Below are positions 19,346 to 32,994 of a stretch of 64,000 bases of DNA, one piece after another; within the stretch, counting starts at the first letter, position 1; each line of letters starts with the position of its first letter. The notes beneath the pieces are model-generated. The model saw nothing but the letters and a program-made list of their open reading frames with translations, was not told the origin of the DNA and made no database searches. This stretch comes from Coprinellus micaceus (taxonomy: Eukaryota; Basidiomycota; Agaricomycetes; Agaricales; Psathyrellaceae). The stretch spans positions 4,526,001 through 4,590,000 of the forward strand of contig OX596337.1 of assembly GCA_951394405.1 (NCBI GenBank), written 5' to 3'. A program made the translations under genes and the position numbers.

Positions 19346-22300
19346 TTCGCCCCAAATTGATGACCACGTAAACGGACACTGGGGTTCACCTGGGGTTGAA
19401 GGAACAAAAGGAGGGAGAGGGGACGAGATGTAACTCCAAGGCTGGGCCCATTTACACGCGCTATAAAGATTAGATGGATATGCGAGGGGACGTGAGCCGA
19501 GTGAATTTGGGGACCCACGACAAGAATGGAGGAAGATCGTAAATCGACGCACTCTCGGAGCTTGGCGCTAAATCTCCGCGGAGGGTACGAAGGCTGGATG
19601 GAAAGAAGTGCACATGTTCCGGCATTCAAATCGGCGAGGAGGTATGAGGTACGACTATGATGCGGAACGTTCACGAGGAGCTACAAGGCTTCCCCTAAGT
19701 GACGCGAATGGAATACATAACCAGACCGACACCCTCGACATTCTTGAGTAAAACCTACCTACCTACCTACCGGCCGAATTCACGCACCTTGGAGAGTGGG
19801 GCAATCACTCTTTGAGAAACAGTTATGTCGACAAAAGGGTGCCTCTCCAGTTCTATACACACTCCCACTCCTCGTAGAACCGGGGAGGGATGAGTGATTA
19901 TGGTGAGAAAAAGAAGCGCGAGGAGATATATAACAGACGCGTAGCAAGAGATATTTGAGAGTAGCAGGGCCCTCGCCACGAAGGGTACAACCAGCTATAG
20001 ACACAACGAGCCAGTCTACAAAACATACCACGTTCCAAGGTCGGGATCGAACGACGCCAACGAACACAGGCGTACTAATACCCATCTCCCAGCCCTGTAC
20101 TTCAAACAAAAACATCCTTGAACCCGACACGCTGGAATCACCAGCGCTGAGCGTATTAGGGGCAAGAATGCGTCCCTGGAAGTTTGGCTGGGTGGAAGAT
20201 CGACGTCAAGGCTGTGGTGATACTAGAGTGTTCAAGAACGAAGAACGGAAGGGAGTGAACGAGGGACTAACCGAATGGGAAGCTTGGAGTGCGTACGGAC
20301 TACGCTGTCGTGCTGCGGTACATGCCGTCTATGGATGTCATCGTGAGCAGACGCCGGGATACTGTACGTCCGACACCGACGCACTGCCTAAGCGGAAGTA
20401 CTGCCCATTCCACATTCGTTCCACGAGATATGGAACAGCCACATCGAGGGGCGAATGCCGATGAGGATTCTACCGCTTGGGTGAGGTCAGCGCCGACACT
20501 TGCTAGTACGAATATGTGTGCTTTGGGTTCTAGATCTACGGAGATTTGTCAGTGAGGAGTTTGAAGCCGCCAGGACAGAAGGCAGAATGGTAGAGAACTC
20601 GTACCTTCTCGTGGTGTTATGCTGATCAAAATTGGGTCTGTAAAAGGACGTCAGAGATCGTCGAAGACGCCCAACGAAAAGACCCCTCACCCCCGAACGA
20701 TCCGTGCTCGGTGCCCCTACCGATCCCCGTACACCACCACCCAAACTGATGAAACTGTGCCCAACTTGCACTCCGGCAGGAATGGCGCAGCCACCGCGGC
20801 AGGGTTGCAAGTCGGAACACGTCCTGTAGCTTGGGCGGGGTGGACGGGTACGGAGAAGTGGATTTGGGGGTTCGTGGTTCGTTGGGTGGTTACGAACGAT
20901 GGATGAGCGAGGATACGCAGTCTGAATTAAAGGGGGGTGAGCGAAGGAATAGAGTACTTGGACTCGTTGACCGGCACATAGCTTCTGCTCATAGACTGAC
21001 TCCCGAAGCGCCGTTAGATTCCGTAGATTCCTCCGCTCGCAATGTACTCGACACCAGCGACCACCCAAATCAAAGAATAATTACGCATTTTCGTCCCCCG
21101 AACGACGGTACGACAGCCGAAGGACGAAAAGGACGTGAGGATCTGAGGCTTGGCGGGGGCAGGTGTCAAAGACGACAAGTGGTCGTATACTCAGTGAGAG
21201 CTGGGATGAGTGGAAGAGTCGGGTCTGTGTGACGGTTGGGATGTACATAGGGGGAGCTGGGCAGTAGCGTACCGCTCGATCGTCGCACTTCTGCGACCTA
21301 GCTTCATCGTTCCACGCACGAACCGGTGCCGATGAGCGGGAATCGGGGAATCCAGATCCGACGGAGGATCCACCCGCCCTTTTCTCATCAATACGTGCGT
21401 ATCCCCGTGCCTCGAAGAACGATGCGGTCGTGCTTTGGGGAACAGGGATCCCTGCACGGATGGGAGGGGTGGGTCAATCTTCCTGTTGGGTAGGAAGAGA
21501 TGAGTGAACGTGGTGTGAACTTGAGAGTCGAATTGAGCGTCTCCCCATCCGAGGTCGTTCGTTCGTTCGTCAGAGGTGATGAGGAAGATAGGAAGAGTCC
21601 AAGAACGTTCCGAGCGCATCGGCCATCTGGCACACGAAGGCGAACCGCCCTACCTGCGCGTGGTGTACATTACGATTAACATCCGATCCACCCTGCTCGA
21701 AACCCACAAGCCAGGGCGAGACGAACGGGAATCGCACGTGCCTCTCCCAGTACAGGGTGATGGGTCGTCGGCGGGATTCCATCGCGACAGTGCGTTTGGA
21801 GCCACGTTTTCGGTGAGATCAGCAGCCCAGGACCGGGTAGAGAACGAATAGGCGTTCTGAGACTGAGATATTGGTAAATTGGAACCTCGACGGAGAACAT
21901 CGAACGCAAGATAGGGTGCGACCCGCCGACGATGTACATGATCCACTGGAATACCCGACCCACACAACCCTGATATTACCGGGCTGTGTGGAGTGCTGGG
22001 TGTGCCAGGTGTGTCATGATGCACCGTCGGTCGGTCGGTCGGTCGGTCGGTCGCTTGGATGTATTGAAGTGTGTGCAGGGTCAGGGCGAGATGAGGGCAT
22101 CCTAGGAGCCAATGCGAGATCGGTTAGGAACTTCGGCATCGGGACTGTACCAGGCACGGACCCCAAACCGCGTTCGTTAGAGTGCCCGGCCCATATCACC
22201 ACGGTATTACGGGTCTGGTGGAACGTCGGGTGGGCCGGGTGAGTCCAGGGCGGGGTGGGTCAGTTGGATGTATCGAGGGGCGGTCGGGGTCGGGCATTGT

Positions 22301-23601
22301 CGAGCGCAGCCCGGGGCCCGGTAGAGAACGAGGGTCGATAGGGGTTCAGCCAGTGAGACTGAGACTGGTTGGATGCTCTAGATCGAGAGCGCAAAACGCG
22401 AATCACTCACCCAGGTTTGGGAACATTTAGAGTACCCGGTACACCTACGACGATGTTACGTGGGTGGGTGACGAACGGGCGTGCCGAGTTACTCCCAACG
22501 CAGGGTGGGCTGGGTTTATGGAGGTGCGTTCGGGTCGAGTCGGGCTGGGATCAGGGTGGGGATGGGATGGGGTTCGACGTTTGCCTGTGTGGTTGTTAGG
22601 GACGTGGGATCGAGGAGGGGAGGGGTGGGCATGGACGTACCTGACCCATGTTCACTGTGTACAGTACGCGATTTGCTTCCGTTCACCGTCTACACTCAAG
22701 TCTCGACACAGACTCTGAGCGTCGACCATTGGCACTGGCGTCCTACCTCGAGGGGTCGTCGGAATGGGGGTGGCGGCGATGAGAGGCCGATGGCTTGCGT
22801 TAGATGGATCGATGGGGCGATGGAAGCTTGATGCATAACATTAGATCTCCATTTCGTCGAGGGGGCGCTAACTCTAGCTTTCTGTACGAGCTGTCTGTCG
22901 CAGTAAACGCGGATATGAAAGCCAAGTACACTAGGGAAGATCCGGGGCGACAGAAGGGCACTAGCGTATGGAAGACGGTCGAAGTGAAGAGAGCAAGGAC
23001 AAAGATGAGAGAAGGAGATGAGAGAATCAAAGCGAACACGAGGCGACTCGGCGACTGTAGATGACGAAAGGGTTGCTTGGTCGAGACGCGGGTCCCAGAA
23101 TAGGGGTTGCCATCAAACGGCGTTCGTTCGTCATCGCCGCGTCCCCGCACACGGCTCTTCAGAGCGAGCGTGTCAGGCGTTAAGCGCCCTCACCCACCCT
23201 CATTCTGAGATTTTATGGAACACAAGTGGCATTAGAACCTGAGAGAGGGAAGGGCGAGAAGACAAGAGAACAAAGGCAAACGTAATTAACAAGACTGGAG
23301 CGTAAGCCGAGCCGAGCCCTCTTCGGCTTGAAGGGGATCACGATGGTGGGAATGAAGGGCAAATTTGGGTCCGCGTGGGAACGTGGCAGCGTTGGCTGGC
23401 TGGCTGGCAGTCGAGGCTGCTGCTTCTCTTCACTTCATCACCGACCAGCCTACTCTCTCTTCCTCTCTCTCCTCATCCCCTGCAGCGTAGCTGCCCATAC
23501 CTTCTTCGAGAGGGAAGGAAGGAAGGAACGGGTTTACTCCCTCTGCTGGACCTTGATACCCAGTGGAAGCAAAAGGGTCAGTACAAGGAAGAGAAGGACG
23601 A

Positions 23602-26600
23602 ATGGCGAACCCCACCACAACCGCCGCCTCCTCAGGCGACCTCCTCGACCTCGTCTCCTCCTCACACCACACCACCATCTACCCCACCGACGACGCCATC
23701 CTCTCCCTCCTGCAATCGCGCTTCCGCTCTGACCTCCCCTACACGCGCATCGGCTCCACGCACCTCGTCGTCGTCAACCCGTACAAGGTCCTCGGCAACG
23801 TCAACGAGGCGAGTGCAAAGGAGTATGAGGAGAGGTGTTATAAGGAGACGCAGGGCAGTTTGAGTGAGGGCGCGAGGGGGTTGCAGCCGCATTTGTATGA
23901 TGTTGCGTGTAAGATGTATTTGTTGATGAGGAGGAAGAGGGAGGCGCAGGCTGTGGTTGCTAGGTGCGTTGCTCTTTCATGGTTCTCGTTGAATTATCTG
24001 CTGACTGTCGTTCGTTCTTCTATTCTCTGCTCTCCTCTCTTGCTTACTCGTTATTCGTCACCGTCCTCAACCTTGGACGGCGTCATGTCACCGCGCAATC
24101 GCCACCTCCTAACCCCTCCTCGCTTCGATGTAATCCCGCTCTACCCTAACGCCGCCTCATTCTTATGGGGTCCTACCAACATCCCTGTGTCCTTGGCGTC
24201 CTGGTATCCTCCTTGACGTCCACGCCCCTCATGGACGAACTGACTCTCGACTCCGGGCGTTCGTCACTCCGGTCGCTTGAACTGGATATGATCACCGGCA
24301 TCACCGGGAATCATCGTCCCATCCATCGTGCTTGGATGCGTTCGTGATATGTCGGTGGTACGGTCGTGATCGTCGATGATACACCGCCTCGACGTCCACT
24401 ACGTCCGTCCACCCATCGCCGCCCTCGACGCTACGTCCTCCTGGCTCTCCCTCCTCCTCTCCCCCCTACCGCCTACCCTCGCTATACGTTCGAACGAATA
24501 GAGGCCACACCTCCTCCGGCAAATCACACTCCCTCACCCTCCTCACCTCGCACCTCCTCCGCCTCTCCTCGCACTCCAAACGCGAGGTCGCACTCGCATC
24601 GCAGATCAAAGCCCTCAACACCATCCTCAGTGCGTTCGGGAACGCCAAGACCGTGGCGAACCCCGACGCCAGTCGGCACTCGAAGCTCCTCGAGCTTCAC
24701 TTCACGTCTGGGGGTGCAAGTGGGAAAGAGGGACGGATTGCAGGAGCGAAAGTCTTGACGTATAACCTCGACAAGAGCAGACTCGGCCGTCTCCACCACG
24801 AAGAACGCACCTTCCACATCTTCTACCAATTCCTCTCCGGGGCGACCCCCGCCGAACGCGACTTCTTCTCCCTCGAAGACCCCTCCGACTACGCCCTCCT
24901 CTCCTCCTCCGGGACCTACCGCCTCCCCTCCGGGCCCTTCTCCGACGACGCCGTGATGCTAGGCGAAGTCCGCGCGGCGCTCGCGGTGTTGGGGTTCAAG
25001 CCCAAACACCTGCAAAGCGTGTTCACGCTGCTGAGCGTTATTTTGCTGCTGTCGAACTTGCGGTTTGGGTACGTGGGCGAGGGGAAGGCGCAGCATGACG
25101 AGGCGGCGTTCGTTTCGAACCCTGATGTCCTAGCGCAAATTGCACGGCTGTTGAGTTTGGATGATGCGTTGTCGCCGCATCATAGCGAGTTGAGTGTGGG
25201 GGCGGAGGAGTTGCAGAGCGTGTTGACGAATCGGACGAGGTATGTGAGGAAAGAGCTGGTTAGTGTGATGTTGGATAGGGAGCAGGCGGAGAGGCAGCGC
25301 GATGGGTGTGTGAGGGATTTGTATGCGATTCTGTTTGCGTATGTCGTCGAAACTTGCAACCATAGGCTTGCGCCTGCGGGGGAGAAGGGGGCGGCTGGGA
25401 TGGGGGCGACGGTGCCGATTTTGTTGTTGGATCAGGCGGGGTACACGACGCGAGGACCGCAGGGTACGCATAGTATGAGTCTATCAGGTGAGTACTTCCT
25501 CTGTATCGTTCATCCGACTGTAGACTAACTCACTCGCCCACCCCCAGGCCACTCCCCCTTCCTCTCCCCCCTCGGGACGAACAGCTTCGAAGAATTCACG
25601 ACCAACTTCGCCGAAGAGCTCCTCAACGACTTCGTCCTGCGGCACATCTTCTCCCCCTCCACCGGGCTCACCGCCGTCCTCAAAGCCGATTTGGCTGCCT
25701 CATCCATTCCCGACGCGCCCACCCCCGTTGGGGGTGAAGAGCTCCTCAGTGCTAGTAGCGCGGTGGTGAGCATGTTGAGGGGCGCGGATACGGGCGCGGA
25801 CGAGAGGATTATTGGGAAGAAGGTCGGGGGCGTGTTGGGGGTGCTGGGGAAGGCGAGTGCGGGGTATAAGAGTAGGGGTGTGCCTGGGGATGAGGGGGAG
25901 CTTGTGAAGGAGATGAACGAGCGGGTGGGGGCGGGGTACGGGAGCGTTTTCGGACTTGAGAAGCCTTCGATCATCGCCACGTCGCCTTCGGGCGTCTCCT
26001 CCAATCGCTACTCGAACTCGCACCATATGTCCACGCTCCCTGGAGGCCAGGCGGGCGGGTTGAGTGCGTTTACGGTGACGCATTTCGCTGGGCCGGTGAC
26101 GTACAGCGCTGCGGGGTTCATCGAGAAAGACGCGGATCTTTTGGATGCGAGCTTTGTGACGCTCCTGCGGACGTCGTCGGAGGATCCGTTTGTGAGGAAG
26201 TTGGTTAGTGGGCCGGGGATGGCGACGGAGAGGCATGCGAAGGACGCGGGGATGGTTGTTGGGGCGCAGGTGTCTTCGGCGAGGAGTATGAGGGGGGCGA
26301 GTGTGGTTTGGGGAGGGGAGGTGTATGGGGCGGGGGGGTTGGGTGGGGCGGTTAGGAGGAGGTTGGGGAAGGAGAGAGGAGGGGGGGAGGTGGGTGAAGG
26401 AGAGGTGGGGAGACGGTGTGAGGCGGTTGTGAGGGAGTTGGAGGAGAGGGGTGTTGTTCATCCCCGGATGGACCCAAGCAGGATATATGGGGTGTGTGCC
26501 CAAGTCGGACAGAGTATGAGTGAGGTCCTGGCAGCGCTGGAGAGTGTCGTTACCCCTGTCCGACTGTCGGATCTTAAGAGCGTGACGGAGAGGGGGGAGG

Positions 26601-29600
26601 TGAATCCGTTTGAGTTGCCTGTGGGGGGATTTGGGGGTGGGTTTGGTGTGGATGGGGAAGGCGAAGGGGGAGAGGGAGGGGGAGGAGAGATTAGGAGTCC
26701 TGGGACGAGGTTGTTCGTTCTCAGTCATATACGGCCGAACGACTCGGGCTCGCCGAATTCGTTTGATAAGAGGAGGGTGAAGGCGCAACTGAAAGCCCTG
26801 GGGATTGGCGAGATTGTGAAACGTACTTCGCCGTCGCCTGTGACGGGTGTGGCAGGGGGAGTGAAGGGAGATTGGGTCGTTGCGATCGATGCGGGGCGGT
26901 TTTGTGAGCGGTATGTGGGAAGGATGAGGGGGACGGAGGGGGAGAGGGTGAGGCAGTGTGTGAGGGCGGAGGGGTGGAGGGAGGGGGTGGAGTATATGTA
27001 CTTGCCTGTTGCGGCGAAGGCGCTGTCGAGTGTGAGTTTGGCGTTGGGGGGTGATGGGGTCGATGGAAGGGGTGATAAGGAGGAAGGGGAAGGGAGGGGG
27101 AGGAAGAGGAGCGCGAGTTTGAGTTTGAGTGTGGGGGGTGGGTTGGGGAGGGCGAGTGAGGATGGGAAGAATGGAGAGGGAGGGGGGAGGGTGTGGTTGA
27201 CGTATGAGGCGTGGAAGGGCGTTGAGGACGCTGTGCGGGCGGCGGAGAAGGGGTTGGGTGGAGCGTCGGTTGTTGGGGGGACCATCGACGGGCATGAGAC
27301 GTATGAGGGGGCGTATGAGGACGATGCGACGACGGATTGGGGGGGACATACGAATCAGGGACATGGCCAGGGTGGGCAGATGTTGACGATCCCGAGTGCG
27401 TATGGGGGCAGGGGCGTGGGGGCGGAGAGTAATGATAATTTGCTTGGAGGGGGAGGTGGGGCGTATGGGGGAGGCGGGTTGAACACGCCGAATGCGCCGC
27501 AGTTTGGGGGGGATGTGACGCCGCCGTACCCTGGGAGTCCGTTTGGGGAGGGGAGTGTGGGGAAGGAGGCGGGGGAGAGTAGGGTTGGGTTGGCGGGTGC
27601 GCCTGGGGCGCCTGGAGGGGGAGGGGGAGCGGGGGGTGGGGGGACGGCGAAGGCGAAGGGGGAGGTTACGGAGGAAGTGCCTACGTCCCGGACGAGGCGG
27701 TGGTGGCTCTGGATCGTCTGGGCTACGACGTTCCTTATCCCCTCTTTCCTCCTCCGGGTGATTGGGAGGATGAAGCGACCCGACGTGAGGCTGGCGTGGA
27801 GGGAGAAGGTGACGATCTGTTGGTTGATCCTGCTTTTGAACGGGACGGTGATCTTTTATATTGTTGAGTTTGGGAGGTTGTTGTGTCCGAACTATGATAA
27901 GGCGTGGAGGAGGGACGAGGTGCAGCAGCATCAGGGGGAGCCGGGGGTGGATTGGTGGGTGTCTATCCAGGGGAGTGTGTATGACTTGTCGGATTTCATT
28001 GGAGGAGACCATTCGGATATCGCGAATACGCCGAGTAATAGTCAGGACTATACGGAGCAGCTGGGCGGGACGGATATGACGTATTACTTCCAGCCCCCGC
28101 TTGTCCTTGCTTGCCCGGGGCTTGTGGACGACGCGCAGATGTCGCTGACGATCAAGAATTCGACGCAGATGGCTATTCCGTATGCGGTGAGTCTGCTTTC
28201 TTCCATCGTTCTCGATGATTGTGAAACTGACGCCCGTCTGCTACCCTTAGATCCATACCTCCGGCGCCCTGCAGAGTCAGACCACTGGGTTGCGGCAGGA
28301 TAACTGGTACAGCGAGGTGTTCGTGAAGAAGATGAAGGAGTATAGGCGTGGCCCGTTGGTGTGGAAGAAGGACGAGGTGTATGCGCAGGCGAGGTCGGAG
28401 GAGATCGAGAGGTAGGCTTTCTTTTTGGTTACCCATTCGAACTGATGCTGACGCCGTCGTATAGGATCTGGGGCATCTACAACAAGAAGATCTACGACCT
28501 CACCGACTACGTTCTTACCCTCACGAACAACCTCAACTCCGGCCCTTACAAGTTCCTCGACGAGGACATCGTCGCCGTTTTCCGTCAGCGCGCGGGCCAG
28601 GATATCACGATTCCGCTGCAGAAGGTCCTCGATGGCAAGGACGCGAACACGGTGCAGTTGAACATGAATTGTTTGACGAACGCGTTCTTCTGGGGAGAGT
28701 TGGAGTTTAGGAATACGGCGAGGTGTCAGGTGCAGAATTATCTCCTGATTATCTTTTCGGTTATCTTGATGAGTAGTATGGCGTTGAAGTGTATGTGTAT
28801 CTTTTCACTTGTCGCTTCGATGGTGATTTACTGACGATCCCGACGTATAGTCCTCGCCGCCCTGCAACTCGGCTCGAAAGCTAACCCGGAACTCCAGGAT
28901 AAGTTCATCCTCTGCCAAGTTCCGTGTTACACCGAAGGCGAAGACTCCCTCCGACGTACCATCGACTCCCTCGCTGCTCTCAACTACGACGATAAGCGCA
29001 AGCTCATCTTTATCATCTGCGACGGGAACATCATCGGTTCGGGTAACGATCGTACGACTCCAAGGATTGCGCTGGATATTCTGGGTGTGGATCCGAACGT
29101 CGACCCCGAGCCGCTGCTGTTCAAGAGTATTGGAGAGGGCAGTAAGGCGTTGAATTACGGGAAGGTCTATTCGGGTCTGTATGAGTTCGAGGGCCATGTC
29201 GTTCCGTAAGTCTCGCCGCCTTCTTGGAGATGGTGACGCCGGTGCTGACTCCCGTCCGTAGATACATGGTCGTCGTCAAGGTCGGCAAGCCCACCGAGCG
29301 GTCCAAGCCTGGTAATCGTGGCAAGCGTGACTCTCAGATCCTACTCATGCACTACCTCAACCGCGTTCACTTTGACTTGCCCATGAACCCTCTCGAACTC
29401 GAGATCTATCACCAGATGAGGAACGTCATCGGTATCGACCCTGCGTTCTACGAGTACATCTTCACTATCGATGCTGATACCGTACGTCGTTTCCTTTCCT
29501 ATTGCTATTTATCGCTGACGGCACTCCGTAGACCGTTACCCCCGATTCCCTGAACCGTCTCGTCGCCTCCAGCGCGGACGACTCCTCCATCATCGGCATC

Positions 29601-31462
29601 TGCGGCGAGACCAAGCTCACGAACGAACAGACCTCTTGGTGGACCATGATCCAGGTCTACGAGTACTACATCTCTCACCACCTTTCCAAGGCCTTCGAAT
29701 CCCTCTTCGGTTCCGTCACCTGTCTCCCCGGATGTTTCTCCCTCTACCGGATCCGTACCGCCGACAAGGGTCGCCCAATCATCATCTCGAACCGCATCAT
29801 CGAAGAGTACGCCGAGCCCAATGTCGATACCCTGCATAAGAAGAATCTGTTCAGTTTGGGAGAGGATCGGTTCTTGACGACGCTCTTGATGAAACACTTC
29901 CCGCAGTTCAAGACCAAGTTCTGTCCGGATGCCGTGGCGCATACGATGGCGCCGGAGAGTTGGAAGGTTCTGTTCTCCCAGCGTCGGCGGTGGATTAACT
30001 CGACCGTTCATAACCTTTGCGAGTTGGTGCTTCTTCCTGAGCTTTTCGGTTTCTGTTGCTTCTCCATGCGGTTCTTCGTCTTTATCGATCTCCTGAGTAC
30101 CATGATCTTGCCTGCTACCGTCGTCTACGTGAGTCGCCCTTTGTGCTTCTTGAATTATACTGTAGCTGACGCGTCCTGCATAGCTCCTGTACCTCATCAT
30201 CATCGTGGCGACGAAAGCGTCTGCCTTCCCCCGTATCGCTATCATCATGTTGGGTGTCGTCTACGGTCTTCAAGTACGTCTCTCTCCCTTTCCTCCTCAG
30301 TTCCTTGCTGACTCTCGTCGTCTACTAGGCGATCATCTTCATCCTCAAGCGCGAGTTCATGCTCATCGGTTGGATGGTCGTCTACATCGTCTCCTATCCG
30401 ATCTACTCATTCTTCCTTCCCGTGTACTCGTTCTGGTGCATGGACGAGTTCTCGTGGGGTAATACCCGTCTCGTTGTTGGTGAAGGAAAGGAGAAGAAGG
30501 TTATCATGAACGAGGACGAAAAGTTCGACGAGTCGATGATCCCTCTCAAGAAGTTCAGCGGTACGTCGCTGACCTCACCTCACCTCACAGCGTCGATACT
30601 GACGGTTCCCCGCAGAGTACGAAGCTGAAGCTTGGGAGACGGGCAGCAACAAGCACTCCGACGACACCGGCTACCAATCGCACACCCAGTCCCGCTCTCG
30701 TCCTCCCCGTTCCCGCGACGAGTCCCCGCACAACTACAACCACGGCTCTCAAGCAGGCGACTACTATCGCGACACGAACATGCTCAACGGATCCCGCACC
30801 AACCTCCACGGTGGCTCGCAGCAATCGCACTCCAACCTCTCACACCAGATCCCTATGCCTATCACTGGCGGCTTCGGCGCTCCTCAACTCCCCTTCATGC
30901 CTGGCTTCCCCGCCGGTCCTGGCTCTGACGCTGGATCGATGTATGGTGGTATGCCTCCGCAGGTGGCGATGATGGGATACCAGAACACAGGGAGCGTGTA
31001 CGGGATGCCGATGATGCCCCCTAGGAACACGATGATGCCGAACATGAACATGTACGGTGGTGGCGGTATGATGGGGAGTGTTGGCGATTCGAGTCAGCAG
31101 GGTGGCATGGGCATGGGCATGCCGATGGCGCCATTCGCCGCTGCTCAAGGAGGGCAACGACCCATGTCGACGTTCTCAATGGCGACGAGCGTAAACCCAT
31201 TCGCGGGGCCGAGCATGAACGCCAACCCGACGGATGAGGAGTTGTTCAACGCGTTGAGGATGTATTTGAGCACGCAGGACTTGATGAGTGTGACTAAAAA
31301 GTGAGTGCTTTATTTGACTCTTTCTGATGATCGATGCTGACGATCTCCCCTTGAATTAGGACTGCGAGAGAAGCCATCGCGTCCAAGTTCCCGAAGGCTG
31401 ATCTCACCGGCAAGAAAGATTTCTTGAACCAGTCGATCGACAGAATTCTCTCGGAGACATAG
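23602..31462 (+). CDS. Chitin synthase with myosin motor-like domain (about 2251 aa)
   Basis: Twelve exons (23602-23963, 24502-25487, 25548-28186, 28251-28411, 28465-28790, 28851-29205, 29262-29481, 29532-30128, 30184-30273, 30329-30560, 30616-31300, 31360-31462) sum to 2252 codons. Residues about 1-780 form a degenerate myosin motor with P-loop GHTSSGKS at about 122. Membrane segments lie near 1168 and 1205. A cytochrome b5-like segment ([18 protein letters not shown]) is near 1251. The GT2 chitin synthase domain has IDADT (about 1683), [10 protein letters not shown] (about 1793) and QRRRW (about 1833), then more membrane helices. The tail is Gly/Met-rich and ends in a DEK-C-like domain. This is the class V/VII architecture that makes cell-wall chitin at the plasma membrane. 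Gly-rich inserts make it longer than usual. The first intron is 538 nt. Confidence 0.92.
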
Positions 31463-31847
31463 ACGTGTTTCGAGCTTCATGTTTCGTATAGACTCTGTTT
31501 CGTATGCTACCGTTTCTATCCCCCATATCACTTCACTAGCATCGGACTATATACTCTCCCTATTCCCTCTCTACTACAACCTCTTGTTACGTACGCTCTT
31601 GTTGCCAGGCTGGCCTCCGGATCTCCATGCATCCATCATCCCTCGCTTGTTCTGTTCTGTCTGTCTCTCGTCCTTCGTCGTAATGGATTCTACGTAGTAC
31701 CTATAATCGCATCGTGCACGGCATATCATATACATATATCAGTTGGACTTCTGCCTCCCTTATCTCTCCATCGTCCTTGTGTCTTGTCTCTAGTTATCCA
31801 TCTGATCACGATCCATACATTCGTTCGCTCATCGTCTTGTCTGCCGC

Positions 31848-32098
31848 TCCTTTCGTTTCATAACCTCTCAACCTCATGGACTCAGGCTTATCCGACCACT
31901 CTCGTTCTTGCGACGCTCATTCTAATTTCCTAGCGTAATCTCTCCATAGACGCAATGCATCTAGTGCCGCCTCCTCGTAGATGAGCGCCAAACTTGACGA
32001 ATCGAACCTTGACGGGACGTTCAACATTGCAAGCTCACGGATCGCGCCAGTCAGAACGTCATGGCGAGAAATCGACGGCCGCCTTCAGGAAGGGTGAA
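31848..32098 (+). repeat. Direct repeat, left copy flanking lectin 1
   Basis: About 250 bp starting TCCTTTCGTTTCATAACC match 35094-35347 in the same orientation. It begins 386 bp after the chitin synthase stop. The two copies bracket lectin gene 1. Confidence 0.75.
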
Positions 32099-32357
32099 TA
32101 GATACATGTTACGTTTGTAAACCGGAATCGGGTGACAACCTATCAGGGTCCTAGGGAGGAAGGACGTTCTTATCGCAGAGCAGGCTCGGAGAGACGTCGT
32201 GTTTATCCTGAGCCAGCAGAGCCAACATAACCCAAGAAAGCGCCTTGAACGGCCCGTGAGGGTTCCTGGCCAGTTAAGCATGATCAGCCCCTGCCATTCC
32301 AATGCCATTCACCGTCTTACGCCAGATTCCCGTCGTAACGCCAGACTACCCCCAAAA

Positions 32358-32415
32358 TTAAGCGCCCATCCAGCCCGTCCTTGCCTGCAGGCAAACACGT
32401 GCAGAGTGCTGTGAA
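32358..32415 (+). promoter_or_regulatory. TTAAGCGCCC/CACGTG module upstream of lectin 1
   Basis: An exact TTAAGCGCCC box, then CATCCAG, CCTGCAGG, CACGTG and GAGTGCTGTG follow over 58 nt. It is nearly identical to the module at 36259. It lies about 640 bp from the lectin 1 ATG, farther than in the other genes. Confidence 0.5.
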
Positions 32416-32878
32416 TCTGGTGTACATCCCAAAGCCGCCTAATTACCCGCACTTTTCTATTCACCGTTCTCACACAGACCCCGTTCACCGCTTGGTGGTC
32501 AAGCCGCCTCTCCAGGGGTCAAATCCGCCGTGGCATTCGGAGGTTGTGGGGTCTCTGGCTTCATTAATGCGAGGCGCGCAAGCGCCAGACGCCGTCCAGG
32601 AGTCTGAGTCCAGTCGGTCTCAGTGGCCCGTTGGTTCCCTAATGACAAACGCCGTCACCCAGGCTGAATGGACGCAGACTGTTGTGCGTGTTCCTGAACA
32701 GCTTCTAAAGACTATTGTCTTTGCTTCATCCTTGGGCTATGTCCCACTCCTCCCCCTAGGTAAGTAGAGGTAGAGGTAGGTAGGTTCGGAACTTGACCTT
32801 GGGGAGATTGTCAATTATATGCCCACTGAGTTCCGGACCGCCTGGCGACCCTCCACGCTCCAAAGATGGAACGTGGAG

Positions 32879-32898
32879 CACACACACACACACACACA
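32879..32898. repeat. (CA)n microsatellite
   Basis: About ten CA units lie 100 bp before the lectin 1 start codon. Confidence 0.85.
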
Positions 32899-32994
32899 TA
32901 TGTACACACATACGGGTTGACCTTGGGTTGACCTTATCACTGCCCATCTACAACGAGGCGATAGCAGCCAATGCCTTTCCCTTTTACCCCCACC

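Larger units (their letters stand above)
18361..23189 (-). repeat. Duplicated block A (full, inverted)
   Basis: Its minus strand aligns with the plus strand of block C (40054-44838) almost throughout, and with parts of block B. The outer boundary is a GGGCGCTTAACGC sequence (23189 end). The inner boundary lies just past the poly-T end of gene X. Apart from gene X it carries degenerate coding-like stretches; for example CNPAAVAAPFLPECK is readable in both A and C. It also has a (GGTC)n microsatellite at 22026-22053 and an ACCTACC run near 19757. No intact transposase or reverse transcriptase was recognised. Confidence 0.7.

Noticed and set aside
18361..23189. Block A as an LTR or LINE retroelement
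   Set aside because: No long terminal direct repeats, no reverse transcriptase or integrase motifs; the T-run is part of the gene X coding end, not a poly-A tail.
25700..28012. 770-codon minus-strand open frame opposite the chitin synthase gene
   Set aside because: It is an Arg/Pro/His-rich shadow of the GC-biased plus-strand coding exon and has no independent motif.
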